Shown: positions 1 to 5,906 of the stretch, one piece after another
Layout: each line of letters starts with the position of its first letter
Numbering within the stretch: the first letter of the stretch is position 1
DNA from: Actinomycetes bacterium
GTDB lineage: Bacteria; Actinomycetota; Acidimicrobiia; Acidimicrobiales; Bog-793
Assembly (NCBI GenBank): GCA_021785095.1
Contig: JAJYGM010000086.1
Span: 1-5,914, forward strand
Direction of reading: 5' to 3'
DNA length: 5,914 bases
Program-made: the position numbers and the translations under genes
The notes under the pieces: generated by a model
What the model was told of the DNA's origin: nothing
The model's database searches: none
What the model saw: the letters and a program-made list of their open reading frames with translations, nothing else

Positions 1-3000
1 GCGCGCAGCCGCGAGACCCTCGCCGGGGTGCGGACGGTGATCGTGGACGAGATCCACGCGCTCGCGCGGGACAAGCGGGGTTCGCACCTCGCACTCAGCC
101 TGGAGCGCCTCGAGCGCGCCGCGGCCACCCACCCCCAGCGCATCGGGCTCTCGGCGACGCAGCGGCCGATCGAGGCGACGGCGGCCCTCTTGGCCGGTGC
201 CGGCCGTCCGGTCGAGGCGGTGGACTGTGGGCACCTCCGGGAGGTGCGGGTCCGCCTGGCTCTCCCGAGCGAAGAGCTCGCTGCGGTCCTCTCCCAGGAG
301 CAGCTCGGCGAGATCGTCGAGCAGCTGGCGGCCGAGATCCGCGCGCACCGCAGCACCCTCGTCTTCGTGAACACCCGCCGCCTCGCCGAGCGCCTCGCGC
401 ACCTCCTCGGGGAGCTGCTCGGCCCGGAGGTGGTCGCGGCCCATCACGGGAGCCTCAGCGCGTCGCGGCGCAAACGGACCGAGGACCGACTCCGTGCCGG
501 CGAGCTCGCTGCGCTCGTGGCAACCGCGTCCCTCGAGCTCGGGATCGACGTGGGGCCGGTGGACCTGGCCTGCCAGGTGGGCTCCCCCCGGGCGATCGCG
601 ACCTTCCTCCAGCGCGTCGGGCGTTCCAACCACAGCCGTGACGGCGTCCCGGAGGGGGTCCTCGTGCCGACCACTCGCGACGAGCTCGTCGAGTGCGCAG
701 CGCTCCTGGCGGCGGTGCGGGAGGGCGTTCTCGACAGCATCGTCATGCCCGAGGCGCCCCTCGACATCCTCGCTCAGCAGCTCGTCGCCGAGGTTGCCGC
801 AGCGGGGGAGTGCACGGAGGAGGAGCTCTTCGCCGCCTTCACCGCGGCCGCGCCCTACCGCCGCTGCTCGCGGGGGGACTTCGACCGGGTGGTCGAGCTG
901 GCCTCGGAGGGGATCCCGACCGGGCGAGGGCCGCGCATGGCCTTCCTCCATCGGGACCAAGTGAACGGGGTGCTGCGGCCGCGGAGGGGTGCTCGCCTCG
1001 CCGCGCTCACGAGTGGGGGTGCCATCCCCGAGGTCGGAGACTACCGGGTGGTCCTCGAGCCCGACGACGTCGTCGTCGGGAGCGTCAACGAGGACTTCGC
1101 GGTCGAGTCGATGGCCGGGGACGTCTTCCTCCTCGGCACGCACGCGTGGCGGATCCATCGGGTGGGCGCCGGGGAGATCCGGGTCTCCGACGCAGCCGGT
1201 GAGCGCCCGACGATCCCGTTCTGGCTCGGGGAGGCGCCGAGCCGCACGACCGAGCTGTCCGAGGCGGTCTCGGCGCTGCGCGCGGACGTGGCGGAACAGC
1301 TCCGGTGCGACCCGAGCGGCACCGCCGCGCGCGAGCGCGTGGCCGAGCGTTGCGGGATCGACGCCGAGGCGGCCAGCCAGCTCGTCGAGTACCTCGCTTG
1401 CGGCCTCCGCCAGCTCGGGACGCTGCCGACCCGCGAGGAGGTCGTCGTCGAGCGGTTCTTCGACGAGGCGGGGGGGATGCAGCTGGTGGTCCACGCGCCC
1501 TTCGGCGGGCGGGTGAACCGCGCCCTCGGCCTCGCGCTGCGCAAGCGCTTCTGCGTGACCTTCGACTTCGAGCTCCAGGCCGCAGCCAACGACGACGCGG
1601 TGATCCTCTCGCTCGGTCCGCAGCACAGCTTCCCCCTCGAGTCCGTGCCCCGCATGCTCCATCCGGACACGGTCCGCTCCACGCTCGAGCAGGCGGTGCT
1701 CGCCTCGCCGATGTTCACCTCCCGATGGCGCTGGGACCTCTCGCGGGCGCTCGCGATCCTCAGGTTCCGGGGTGGGAAGCGGACCCCGCTCCCGATCCAG
1801 CGGATGGAGGCGGACGACCTCATGGCTGCGATGTTCCCGGCGCTCGCCGCCTGCCAGGAGAACACACCTCCCGGGCCGATCGAGCTCCCCGACCACCTGC
1901 TGGTGCGCCAGGTGCTCGAGGACTGCCTGCACGAGGCGATGGACGTGGACGGGCTGCGCACGCTCGTCGAGGGCCTGCGCGCGGGTGGGGTGGCGGCACG
2001 CCTCGTCGACGCGGTCGAGCCCTCGGTGCTCGCGCACGAGATCCTGAACAGCGCGCCCTACACCTTCCTCGACGACGCGCCCCTCGAGGAGCGCCGTGCC
2101 CGGCAGGTCCAGACACGCCGAGGCCTTCCCCTGGAGGCGTTCGACCTCACCCGGCTCGACCCCGAGGCGATCGCCCGGGTACGCACCGAGGTCGCGCCGT
2201 CGCCCCGGAGTGCGGACGAGCTGCACGAGCTGCTCCTCTCGTTGCTCCTGCTCCGACCGGAACGGGCGTGGTCGAGCTTGTTCGACCGGCTCGCCGCGAC
2301 CGGGCGCGCATCGGTCGCCGAGTCGGCCGGGCAGCGGCGCTGGGTTGCCACGGAGCGGCGCTCGCTCGTGGAGGCGCTGCTCCCGGGCGCGACGTTCCGC
2401 CCCGACCACCATCTTGCCGAGCACGAGTCGGCTGGGTCCGAGCCCGGGGCCGGGTCCGACCGGAGGGAGGGCGCAGAGTCCGAGCCGCCGGTGGCGGCCG
2501 AGCTCGACCCGCTTGCGGGGCCGGATCCCGACGAGGTGGCGGGGCTGCTCGTACGCGGCCAGCTCGGGGTCGTCGGGCCCGTGACGGCGGAGGATCTCGC
2601 CGTCGCCGCCGCGGTCTCGCCCGAGCAGGTGGCGATCGGTCTCGCCCGAGCGGAGGCGGAGGGCTACGCGCTCCGCGGGCACTTCGATCCCGACCACGAC
2701 GGCCCCGAGCAGTGGTGCGCCCGCCATCTCCTCGCGCGCATCCACGCCTACGGGCGGAGCAGCCGCCGCCGTGCCGTGCGGTCGGTCAGCGTCGAGGCCT
2801 TCCTGCGCTTCCTCGCCGAGTGGCAGCACGTGGCCCCCGGCACGCGCCTCCAGGGCCGGCGCGGGCTGCTCGTCGCGGTCGAGCAGCTCCAGGGCTTCGA
2901 GGCCGCGGCCGGAGCATGGGAGGACGGCCTGCTCTCGGCCCGCGTGGAGGGCTACCAGCGCCAGTGGCTCGACGAGCTCTGCCTCGCCGGCGAGCTCGCG

Positions 3001-4197
3001 TGGGCCCGCCTGTCGCTGCCGGCGACGGAGCGCGTTCCGGAGCGCGAGCGCGGCGCCGCCACCCCGTCCCGGGCGACGCCGATCTCGTTCGCCTGCCGAG
3101 AGGATCTCCCCTGGCTCGCCGCGGCGGCGCGGGGCAGTGCGACCCCCGCCCTCCCGCCACACGGCCCCGCAGCCGACGTGCTCCAGGCCCTTGCCGCTCG
3201 GGGGGCCGTCTTCGCGGCGGACCTCCCCCGCCTCACGGGCCGCCTCCCCTGGGAGGTCGAGGAGGGCCTCTGGGACCTCGTCGCCCGGGGACTCGTCCAC
3301 GCGGACAGCTTCGGCGCCGTCCGCTCCCTCCTCGGGCGCCGCGCCGTTGCCGCTGCCCGGCGCGCCCGGGGTGGCCGAGGTCTCCTGCTCGCCGGAGCCC
3401 AGGGGGGCGCTGGCTTGCCCGGCGCGCCTTCCCGGGCGCTCGGCCGGACCTCCGGCACACCCAGCCGGGCCGGCTCGTCCAGCGTTCCCGGGCGACCGGG
3501 CGCCCCGCGCCCGCTCGGCTCGCTCCGGCGGACGGGTCTCGCCACCCGAGGACTCGGCGAGGGTCGCTGGGCGCAGCTGGACCTCGACGCGGACGGCAGC
3601 GGGGGGCCAGCGTCGACGGGCGCGCCGCTCCCGCAGGACGAGCTGGCCGAGCTCGTCGCCGGCCAGCTCCTGCGCCGTTGGGGCGTCGTCTGCTGGAACC
3701 TCCTCGCCGTCGAACGCCTCGCACTGCCCTGGCGCGAGGTGCTCTGGGCGCTTCGCCGCCTCGAGGCGCGTGGTGCGGTGCTCGGCGGCAGGTTCGTCGC
3801 GGGGCTCGCGGGGGAGCAGTACGGGTTGCCCGAGGCGGTCGAGCGCCTGCGCGTGGTGGCCGCGAGGGGCGACGCCGCGCCAATCGGGCACGGCGGCGCG
3901 GTCGAGCCAGCGGGAAAGGCGGGTGCGGTCGAGCCGGCCGGGGCGGTCGAGCCGCCCGGATCGCCGTGGGCGGCGGGCATCGTGCTCTCTGCGGCGGACC
4001 CGCTCAACCTGTCCGGCGTGCTCCTGCCCGGCCCACGCATCCCCGGTGTGGGGGCAGGGTGGGTCGAGGTGCTCGGCGGGCGGATCACCGCCCTCGATCC
4101 GGACGACGTGCGCGCCGGCGGCTGGAGCGTCCGGTCGCGCCGGTCGGCGCGTAGCCGGACCCAGGTGGCCGGCTCGTTGGAGCGGCTCCGCTCCTGA
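1..4197 (+). CDS. lhr: Lhr-family ATP-dependent DNA helicase, 5'-partial
   Basis: This is an Lhr-type superfamily 2 helicase, a family of ATP-driven 3'-5' DNA translocases linked to DNA repair. The reading frame is open from base 1, so the Walker A/motif I region (roughly 150 residues, judged from full-length family members of about 1,500) lies off the left edge; 1,398 codons are present. Visible motifs: DEIH box (46-57), SAT motif III (151-159), TLVFVNTRR (355-381), HHGSLS (442-459), ATASLELGIDVG (520-555) and motif VI QRVGRSNH (610-633). A winged-helix region follows (about 748-910). Next come segments typical of the Lhr core: GDVFLLG, IPFWLGEAPSRT, then FFDEAGGMQLVVHAPFGGRV and LALRKRF (about 1459-1550) and SLGPQHSFPL. 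The C-terminal half reads as winged-helix-like modules at about 2530-2685, 2785-3030, 3172-3333 and 3637-3870, then a small final domain (3979-4095) and an Arg/Ser-rich tail. Low-complexity linkers lie at about 2410-2520 and 3337-3580. It converges with the acetyltransferase gene 54 bases away. Family assignment is secure; substrate specificity cannot be read from the sequence. Confidence 0.95.
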   Translation, partial: ARSRETLAGVRTVIVDEIHALARDKRGSHLALSLERLERAAATHPQRIGLSATQRPIEATAALLAGAGRPVEAVDCGHLREVRVRLALPSEELAAVLSQEQLGEIVEQLAAEIRAHRSTLVFVNTRRLAERLAHLLGELLGPEVVAAHHGSLSASRRKRTEDRLRAGELAALVATASLELGIDVGPVDLACQVGSPRAIATFLQRVGRSNHSRDGVPEGVLVPTTRDELVECAALLAAVREGVLDSIVMPEAPLDILAQQLVAEVAAAGECTEEELFAAFTAAAPYRRCSRGDFDRVVELASEGIPTGRGPRMAFLHRDQVNGVLRPRRGARLAALTSGGAIPEVGDYRVVLEPDDVVVGSVNEDFAVESMAGDVFLLGTHAWRIHRVGAGEIRVSDAAGERPTIPFWLGEAPSRTTELSEAVSALRADVAEQLRCDPSGTAARERVAERCGIDAEAASQLVEYLACGLRQLGTLPTREEVVVERFFDEAGGMQLVVHAPFGGRVNRALGLALRKRFCVTFDFELQAAANDDAVILSLGPQHSFPLESVPRMLHPDTVRSTLEQAVLASPMFTSRWRWDLSRALAILRFRGGKRTPLPIQRMEADDLMAAMFPALAACQENTPPGPIELPDHLLVRQVLEDCLHEAMDVDGLRTLVEGLRAGGVAARLVDAVEPSVLAHEILNSAPYTFLDDAPLEERRARQVQTRRGLPLEAFDLTRLDPEAIARVRTEVAPSPRSADELHELLLSLLLLRPERAWSSLFDRLAATGRASVAESAGQRRWVATERRSLVEALLPGATFRPDHHLAEHESAGSEPGAGSDRREGAESEPPVAAELDPLAGPDPDEVAGLLVRGQLGVVGPVTAEDLAVAAAVSPEQVAIGLARAEAEGYALRGHFDPDHDGPEQWCARHLLARIHAYGRSSRRRAVRSVSVEAFLRFLAEWQHVAPGTRLQGRRGLLVAVEQLQGFEAAAGAWEDGLLSARVEGYQRQWLDELCLAGELAWARLSLPATERVPERERGAATPSRATPISFACREDLPWLAAAARGSATPALPPHGPAADVLQALAARGAVFAADLPRLTGRLPWEVEEGLWDLVARGLVHADSFGAVRSLLGRRAVAAARRARGGRGLLLAGAQGGAGLPGAPSRALGRTSGTPSRAGSSSVPGRPGAPRPLGSLRRTGLATRGLGEGRWAQLDLDADGSGGPASTGAPLPQDELAELVAGQLLRRWGVVCWNLLAVERLALPWREVLWALRRLEARGAVLGGRFVAGLAGEQYGLPEAVERLRVVAARGDAAPIGHGGAVEPAGKAGAVEPAGAVEPPGSPWAAGIVLSAADPLNLSGVLLPGPRIPGVGAGWVEVLGGRITALDPDDVRAGGWSVRSRRSARSRTQVAGSLERLRS
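3354..3428. repeat. 13-bp exact direct repeat inside the lhr linker
   Basis: TGCCCGGCGCGCC occurs at 3354-3366 and again at 3416-3428, 62 bases apart. The offset is not a multiple of three, so the copies are read in different codon phases and encode different residues. The similarity is therefore at DNA level, not protein level. It lies in the Gly/Ala/Pro/Arg-rich linker of lhr, between the third and fourth winged-helix-like modules. It may be a trace of slippage or duplication that lengthened the linker, or chance in very GC-rich sequence. Confidence 0.5.
3898..3953 (+). repeat. In-frame AVEP-encoding repeats in the lhr C-terminal linker
   Basis: GCGGTCGAGCC occurs three times, at 3898-3908, 3925-3935 and 3943-3953, with spacings of 27 and 18 bases. 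Both spacings are multiples of three, so each copy encodes Ala-Val-Glu-Pro within a GAVEPAG-like unit. The repeats join the last winged-helix-like module of Lhr to its terminal domain, which begins near ATC 3979. This looks like an in-frame expandable spacer, and its length may vary between strains. Confidence 0.75.
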
Positions 4198-4207
4198 AGG
4201 CGCGGCC

Positions 4208-4252
4208 GGACCGGCTGCCGTCGGACCGGCTGTCGTCGGGCCGGCCCGGGGT
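4208..4252. repeat. 15-bp tandem repeat and palindrome between convergent genes
   Basis: GGACCGGCTGCCGTC (4208-4222) is followed directly by GGACCGGCTGTCGTC (4223-4237), which matches it at 14 of 15 bases. A third, diverged unit (4238-4252) starts GGGCCGGC. It carries the perfect 10-bp palindrome GGGCCGGCCC at 4238-4247 and runs into the stop codon of the minus-strand acetyltransferase. This fills nearly all of the gap between the lhr stop and the acetyltransferase stop. GC-rich dyads here could help end transcription from both sides, but there is no T-run on either strand, so I do not call a canonical intrinsic terminator. Confidence 0.6.
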
Positions 4253-4824
4253 CAATCCCGTGGCACGAGGGCGGGCACGGGGTCCGTGGCGAGTCGCGTG
4301 CCGATCCAGCCGTCCAGCCGCTCGCCACGATGGACGAGGAGGCCACGCACGGTCCCCTCGACGCGAAACCCGCACTTCTCCGCAACGCGTCGCGACGGCC
4401 AGTTCCCGACGACCGCCCGCCACTCGATCCCGGCGAGCTCGAGGGCGGGAAAGGCCCAATCGAGCAGCGTCGTCACCGCCTCGGTCATGACGCCGCGATG
4501 CCGCGCCCAGGGGCCGAGCCCGTAGCCGATCTCGGCCCACCTCCCCTGCTGGAGCCGGAGGTCCACCGACCCGGCGAAGACGCCGTCGACCTCGATCGCA
4601 AACGCCGCGAGCGCGCCGGTCTCCCATCCGGTCGACACGTGGTCGAGGAACCAGCGCGCATCCGCTTCGTGATAGGGGGAGGGGACCATGGTCCAGCGCC
4701 GCATCCCTTCGTCGCGGCACTGGGCAACGATGGCGGCCAGATCGTCCTCGCGGTGGCGTCGCAGCACCACGCCCTGCGCCGAGACCAGGCGGGGCGAGGT
4801 CGGGTGGGGTGTGGGGGCGTCCAT
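4252..4824 (-). CDS. GNAT N-acetyltransferase, RimJ/RimL type
   Basis: The protein has 190 residues, a normal length for the RimJ/RimL-like GNAT branch (Acetyltransf_3 type), which moves an acetyl group from acetyl-CoA to an amine, often a protein N-terminus, an antibiotic or a small metabolite. Fold landmarks: an N-terminal strand with LRRHREDDL (21-29); FAIEVDGVFAGSVDLR (75-90) for the central strands; AEIGYGL (97-103); the acetyl-CoA pyrophosphate loop around WARHRGVMTEAV (106-117); and the late motif N141-W-P-S144 through AEKCGF (148-153) with EGTVRG after it. No signal peptide or membrane segment is seen, so it should be cytoplasmic. ATG at 4824 fits the fold start and has no Shine-Dalgarno sequence; a promoter-like element places the transcript start at or next to it. 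It converges with lhr and diverges from the GDT1-like gene, so it is probably monocistronic. The substrate cannot be predicted. Confidence 0.92.
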   Translation of the reverse strand: MDAPTPHPTSPRLVSAQGVVLRRHREDDLAAIVAQCRDEGMRRWTMVPSPYHEADARWFLDHVSTGWETGALAAFAIEVDGVFAGSVDLRLQQGRWAEIGYGLGPWARHRGVMTEAVTTLLDWAFPALELAGIEWRAVVGNWPSRRVAEKCGFRVEGTVRGLLVHRGERLDGWIGTRLATDPVPALVPRD

Positions 4825-4830
4825 CGGGCG

Positions 4831-4859
4831 ATGTTCGTGGGGGACGTGGGTCGCGTCAA
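4831..4859 (-). promoter_or_regulatory. Candidate leaderless promoter of the acetyltransferase
   Basis: Read on the minus strand, TTGACG (4859-4854) is followed after exactly 17 bases by GAACAT (4836-4831). Six bases, CGCCCG, then separate this from the ATG at 4824-4822. The -35 box matches the sigma-70 consensus at 5 of 6 positions. The -10 box is weak: it keeps the second A and final AT but lacks the first T. A transcript would start about 7 bases after the -10 box, which is the A of the ATG. That fits the missing Shine-Dalgarno sequence; leaderless mRNAs are common in Actinomycetota. Confidence 0.5.
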
Positions 4860-4871
4860 GCGGGTTTCGCA

Positions 4872-4953
4872 GGCTCGCGGGTTCCGCTGGCTCGCAGGGT
4901 CTGCGTCGAGCTGGTGCTGCGCGGTGGGACGGTAGGCAGGCTCCCTGCGAGCC
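4872..4953. repeat. Inverted repeat with two competing left arms
   Basis: GGCTCGCAGGG (4889-4899) and CCCTGCGAGCC (4943-4953) are perfect 11-bp inverted copies separated by 43 bases. A second left arm, GGCTCGCGGG (4872-4881), is a near-direct repeat 17 bases upstream of the first. As RNA it could pair with the same right arm (4944-4953) through ten pairs, one of them G-U. The two pairings exclude each other. The right arm runs into the 10-bp palindrome GCCCGCGGGC (4951-4960). It lies in the divergent intergenic region upstream of the GDT1-like gene and could be an operator dyad, a leader RNA structure, or chance in GC-rich DNA. Confidence 0.5.
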
Positions 4954-4962
4954 CGCGGGCCC

Positions 4963-5052
4963 GCCCGGCCACTGCGGCTCGCCCGGCCAGTCGGGCCCGC
5001 ACGACCCCTCGAGCCCGCCCGGCCAGTCAGGCCCGCTCGGCCACCGCGGCTA
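4963..5052. repeat. 18-bp tandem array, five units, upstream of the GDT1-like gene
   Basis: Five consecutive 18-base units: GCCCGGCCACTGCGGCTC (4963-4980), GCCCGGCCAGTCGGGCCC (4981-4998), GCACGACCCCTCGAGCCC (4999-5016), GCCCGGCCAGTCAGGCCC (5017-5034) and GCTCGGCCACCGCGGCTA (5035-5052). Units 2 and 4 differ at one base, units 1 and 5 are closest to each other, and unit 3 is the most diverged. A CGGCCA core recurs at 4966, 4984, 5020 and 5038. A weaker unit at 4945-4962 shares the ending CGGGCCC. The array stops 10 bases before the GTG start of the GDT1-like gene. The period is clear; whether it binds a protein, shapes the leader RNA or is an inert minisatellite cannot be told. Confidence 0.8.
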
Positions 5053-5056
5053 GACC
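5051..5056 (+). promoter_or_regulatory. Weak -10-like element before the GDT1-like gene
   Basis: TAGACC lies six bases upstream of the GTG at 5063. This is the same distance as between the -10-like box and the ATG of the divergent acetyltransferase gene. It matches the -10 consensus at only three of six positions, and no convincing -35 box lies 16-18 bases further upstream, where the tandem array sits. It is recorded because the gene has no Shine-Dalgarno sequence, so a leaderless start is plausible. Confidence 0.15.
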
Positions 5057-5062
5057 GATCCG

Positions 5063-5671
5063 GTGGACCTCGCCGTCACCGCCGCGACCTTCGGCCTGGT
5101 CTTCGTCGCAGAGCTCCCGGACAAGACGTTCCTCGCCGCCCTCCTGCTCGGCACGCGGATGTCACCCCTCCTCGTCTGGGCCGGCGCTGCCGGCGCGCTC
5201 GTCGTGCAGGCGGCGATCTCCGTCCTCGCGGGTGGGCTCGTGGCGCTGGCGCCTCGACGAGCGGTCGAGGTCGTCGTCGCGGTGGCCTTCGCGGCGGGCG
5301 GGGCCTGGGCGCTCGCCACCAGTCGGCGCGGGGAGGAGGACTCCGAGTCGGAGGCGGGAAGGCAAATCGATCGGGCTACCGCCGCCAGCCGAGGCGCCTG
5401 GCGCACCCTGGGCACCGCCTTCGGACTGATCTTCCTCGCCGAGTGGGGGGATCTCACCCAGTTCGTCACGGCGGAGCTCTCGGCCCGGACCGCGGAGCCG
5501 CTCTCGGTGTTCATCGGGGCTGCGCTGGCGCTCGTCTGCGCCTCCGGACTCGCTGTGGGGGCAGGCAGCGTGATCGAGCGGCTGGTGCCGGCTCGCGTTG
5601 CGCGCCGGGTGGTCGGGGTCGTGCTGCTCGGTCTCGCGTTGGCGAGCGGCTTTCAGGCGCTTCGGGGCTGA
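5063..5671 (+). CDS. TMEM165/GDT1 (UPF0016) family membrane cation exporter
   Basis: This is a 202-residue integral membrane protein of the TMEM165/GDT1 family. Characterised members are Mn2+ and Ca2+ transporters, and the bacterial ones (MneA, Mnx) export manganese. The family has two similar halves of three helices, each with an acidic E-x-G-D-(K/R)-(T/S) motif that binds the cation. Here half one carries E17-L-P-D20-K-T22 in the first helix, and half two carries E127-W-G-D130-L-T-Q133 in the fourth. Hydrophobic segments lie at about 2-18, 23-31 with 36-60, 68-87, 115-127, 146-168 and 181-199. A charged, acidic loop (88-112, with GEEDSESE) links the halves and is probably cytoplasmic. GTG 5063 is the first possible start, since an in-frame TAG lies at 5051-5053, and it leaves helix one intact. 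No Shine-Dalgarno sequence is visible. The family call is firm; the transported ion is inferred. Confidence 0.93.
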   Translation: MDLAVTAATFGLVFVAELPDKTFLAALLLGTRMSPLLVWAGAAGALVVQAAISVLAGGLVALAPRRAVEVVVAVAFAAGGAWALATSRRGEEDSESEAGRQIDRATAASRGAWRTLGTAFGLIFLAEWGDLTQFVTAELSARTAEPLSVFIGAALALVCASGLAVGAGSVIERLVPARVARRVVGVVLLGLALASGFQALRG

Positions 5672-5702
5672 CGCAGGCAGACGGGCGCCGGTCTCGCTCG
5701 AG

Positions 5703-5727
5703 GAGAGCACCCCGGTGCCCGCCTCTC
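5703..5727. terminator. Possible hairpin after the GDT1-like gene
   Basis: GCAC (5707-5710) can pair with GTGC (5715-5718) around a four-base loop. GAGA (5703-5706) can pair with TCTC (5724-5727) across a five-base bulge on the right side. It begins 31 bases after the stop codon. There is no T-run after it, so it is not a canonical intrinsic terminator; at most it may stabilise or slow the end of the transcript. Confidence 0.2.
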
Positions 5728-5813
5728 GGCGGACTCGGTCGTCTGCTTCTCGTCGCGCCGGGTTGTTCGGCGAAGTGCCCGCCGTGGTCGTAGTGCCCGG
5801 GCGCCCCACCGTG

Positions 5814-5846
5814 GGTGTCGTCGCGACCCGCGCGGTGCGCGACACC
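5814..5846. repeat. Inverted repeat near the right edge
   Basis: GGTGTCG (5814-5820) and CGACACC (5840-5846) form a perfect 7-bp dyad around a 19-base centre. It extends to nine pairs if one extra G on the left is bulged out. The 8-bp palindrome GTCGCGAC overlaps it at 5820-5827. It lies about 20 bases upstream of the GC dip and of a weak promoter-like sequence, so an operator for a gene to the right is possible; chance is also possible. Confidence 0.3.
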
Positions 5847-5877
5847 ACGAGTGACGTTCGCCGCTGGAAAGATCTCG

Positions 5878-5906
5878 TTGCACATGTAGCCCGAACGCCG
5901 TACGAC
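5878..5906 (+). promoter_or_regulatory. Tentative promoter at the right edge
   Basis: TTGCAC (5878-5883) and TACGAC (5901-5906) are separated by 17 bases, and a GTG (5912-5914) begins five bases later, at the very end of the window. Each box matches its consensus at only three of six positions. The location in the window's clearest GC dip and the leaderless-like spacing are the only support. What the GTG would encode cannot be seen. Confidence 0.2.

Noticed and set aside
3337..3580. Frameshift in lhr
   Set aside because: The low-complexity stretch raised this possibility, but the winged-helix-like segments before it (ending ...VRSLL) and after it (GRWAQLDL, then RRWGVV) lie in the same frame, so no shift is needed.
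1305..4154. Long open plus-strand frame (949 codons) overlapping lhr
   Set aside because: Its product is almost entirely Arg, Pro, Gly and Ala without motifs, while the overlapping lhr frame carries clear helicase and Lhr motifs at both ends. It is a GC-driven shadow.
2952..4385. Minus-strand frame of 477 codons opposite lhr
   Set aside because: Low-complexity Ser/Arg/Pro translation, fully antisense to conserved Lhr sequence.
2771..4525. Plus-strand frame of 584 codons crossing the lhr 3' end and the acetyltransferase
   Set aside because: The product is Ser/Arg/Pro-rich, has no domain, and overlaps two well-supported genes.
4330..4935. Plus-strand frame of 201 codons opposite the acetyltransferase
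   Set aside because: It is antisense to a gene with clear GNAT motifs and shows no family features of its own.
4963..5052. CRISPR array
   Set aside because: The units are contiguous, with no spacers, are only 18 bp long, and no cas gene is nearby.
4688..5053. Plus-strand frame whose end encodes collagen-like Gly-Gln-Ser-Gly repeats
   Set aside because: The Gly/Pro repeats are the translation of the 18-bp tandem array. The upstream part is antisense to the acetyltransferase, and the frame has no recognisable domain.
4825..5062. yybP-ykoY manganese riboswitch upstream of the exporter
   Set aside because: This element often precedes genes of this family, so I looked for it, but the conserved GGGGAGUAG-like and ACAUACUGG-like segments are not there.
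5162..5848. Minus-strand frame of 228 codons opposite the GDT1-like gene
   Set aside because: It is antisense to a gene with both diagnostic acidic motifs, and its product is Arg/Gly/Glu-rich without hydrophobic or conserved segments.
5511..5885. Minus-strand frame starting MCNEIFP
   Set aside because: Its first part looks moderately gene-like, but it runs 161 bases antisense into the exporter gene and third-position GC decays after about base 5745. It is kept only as an open question in the findings.
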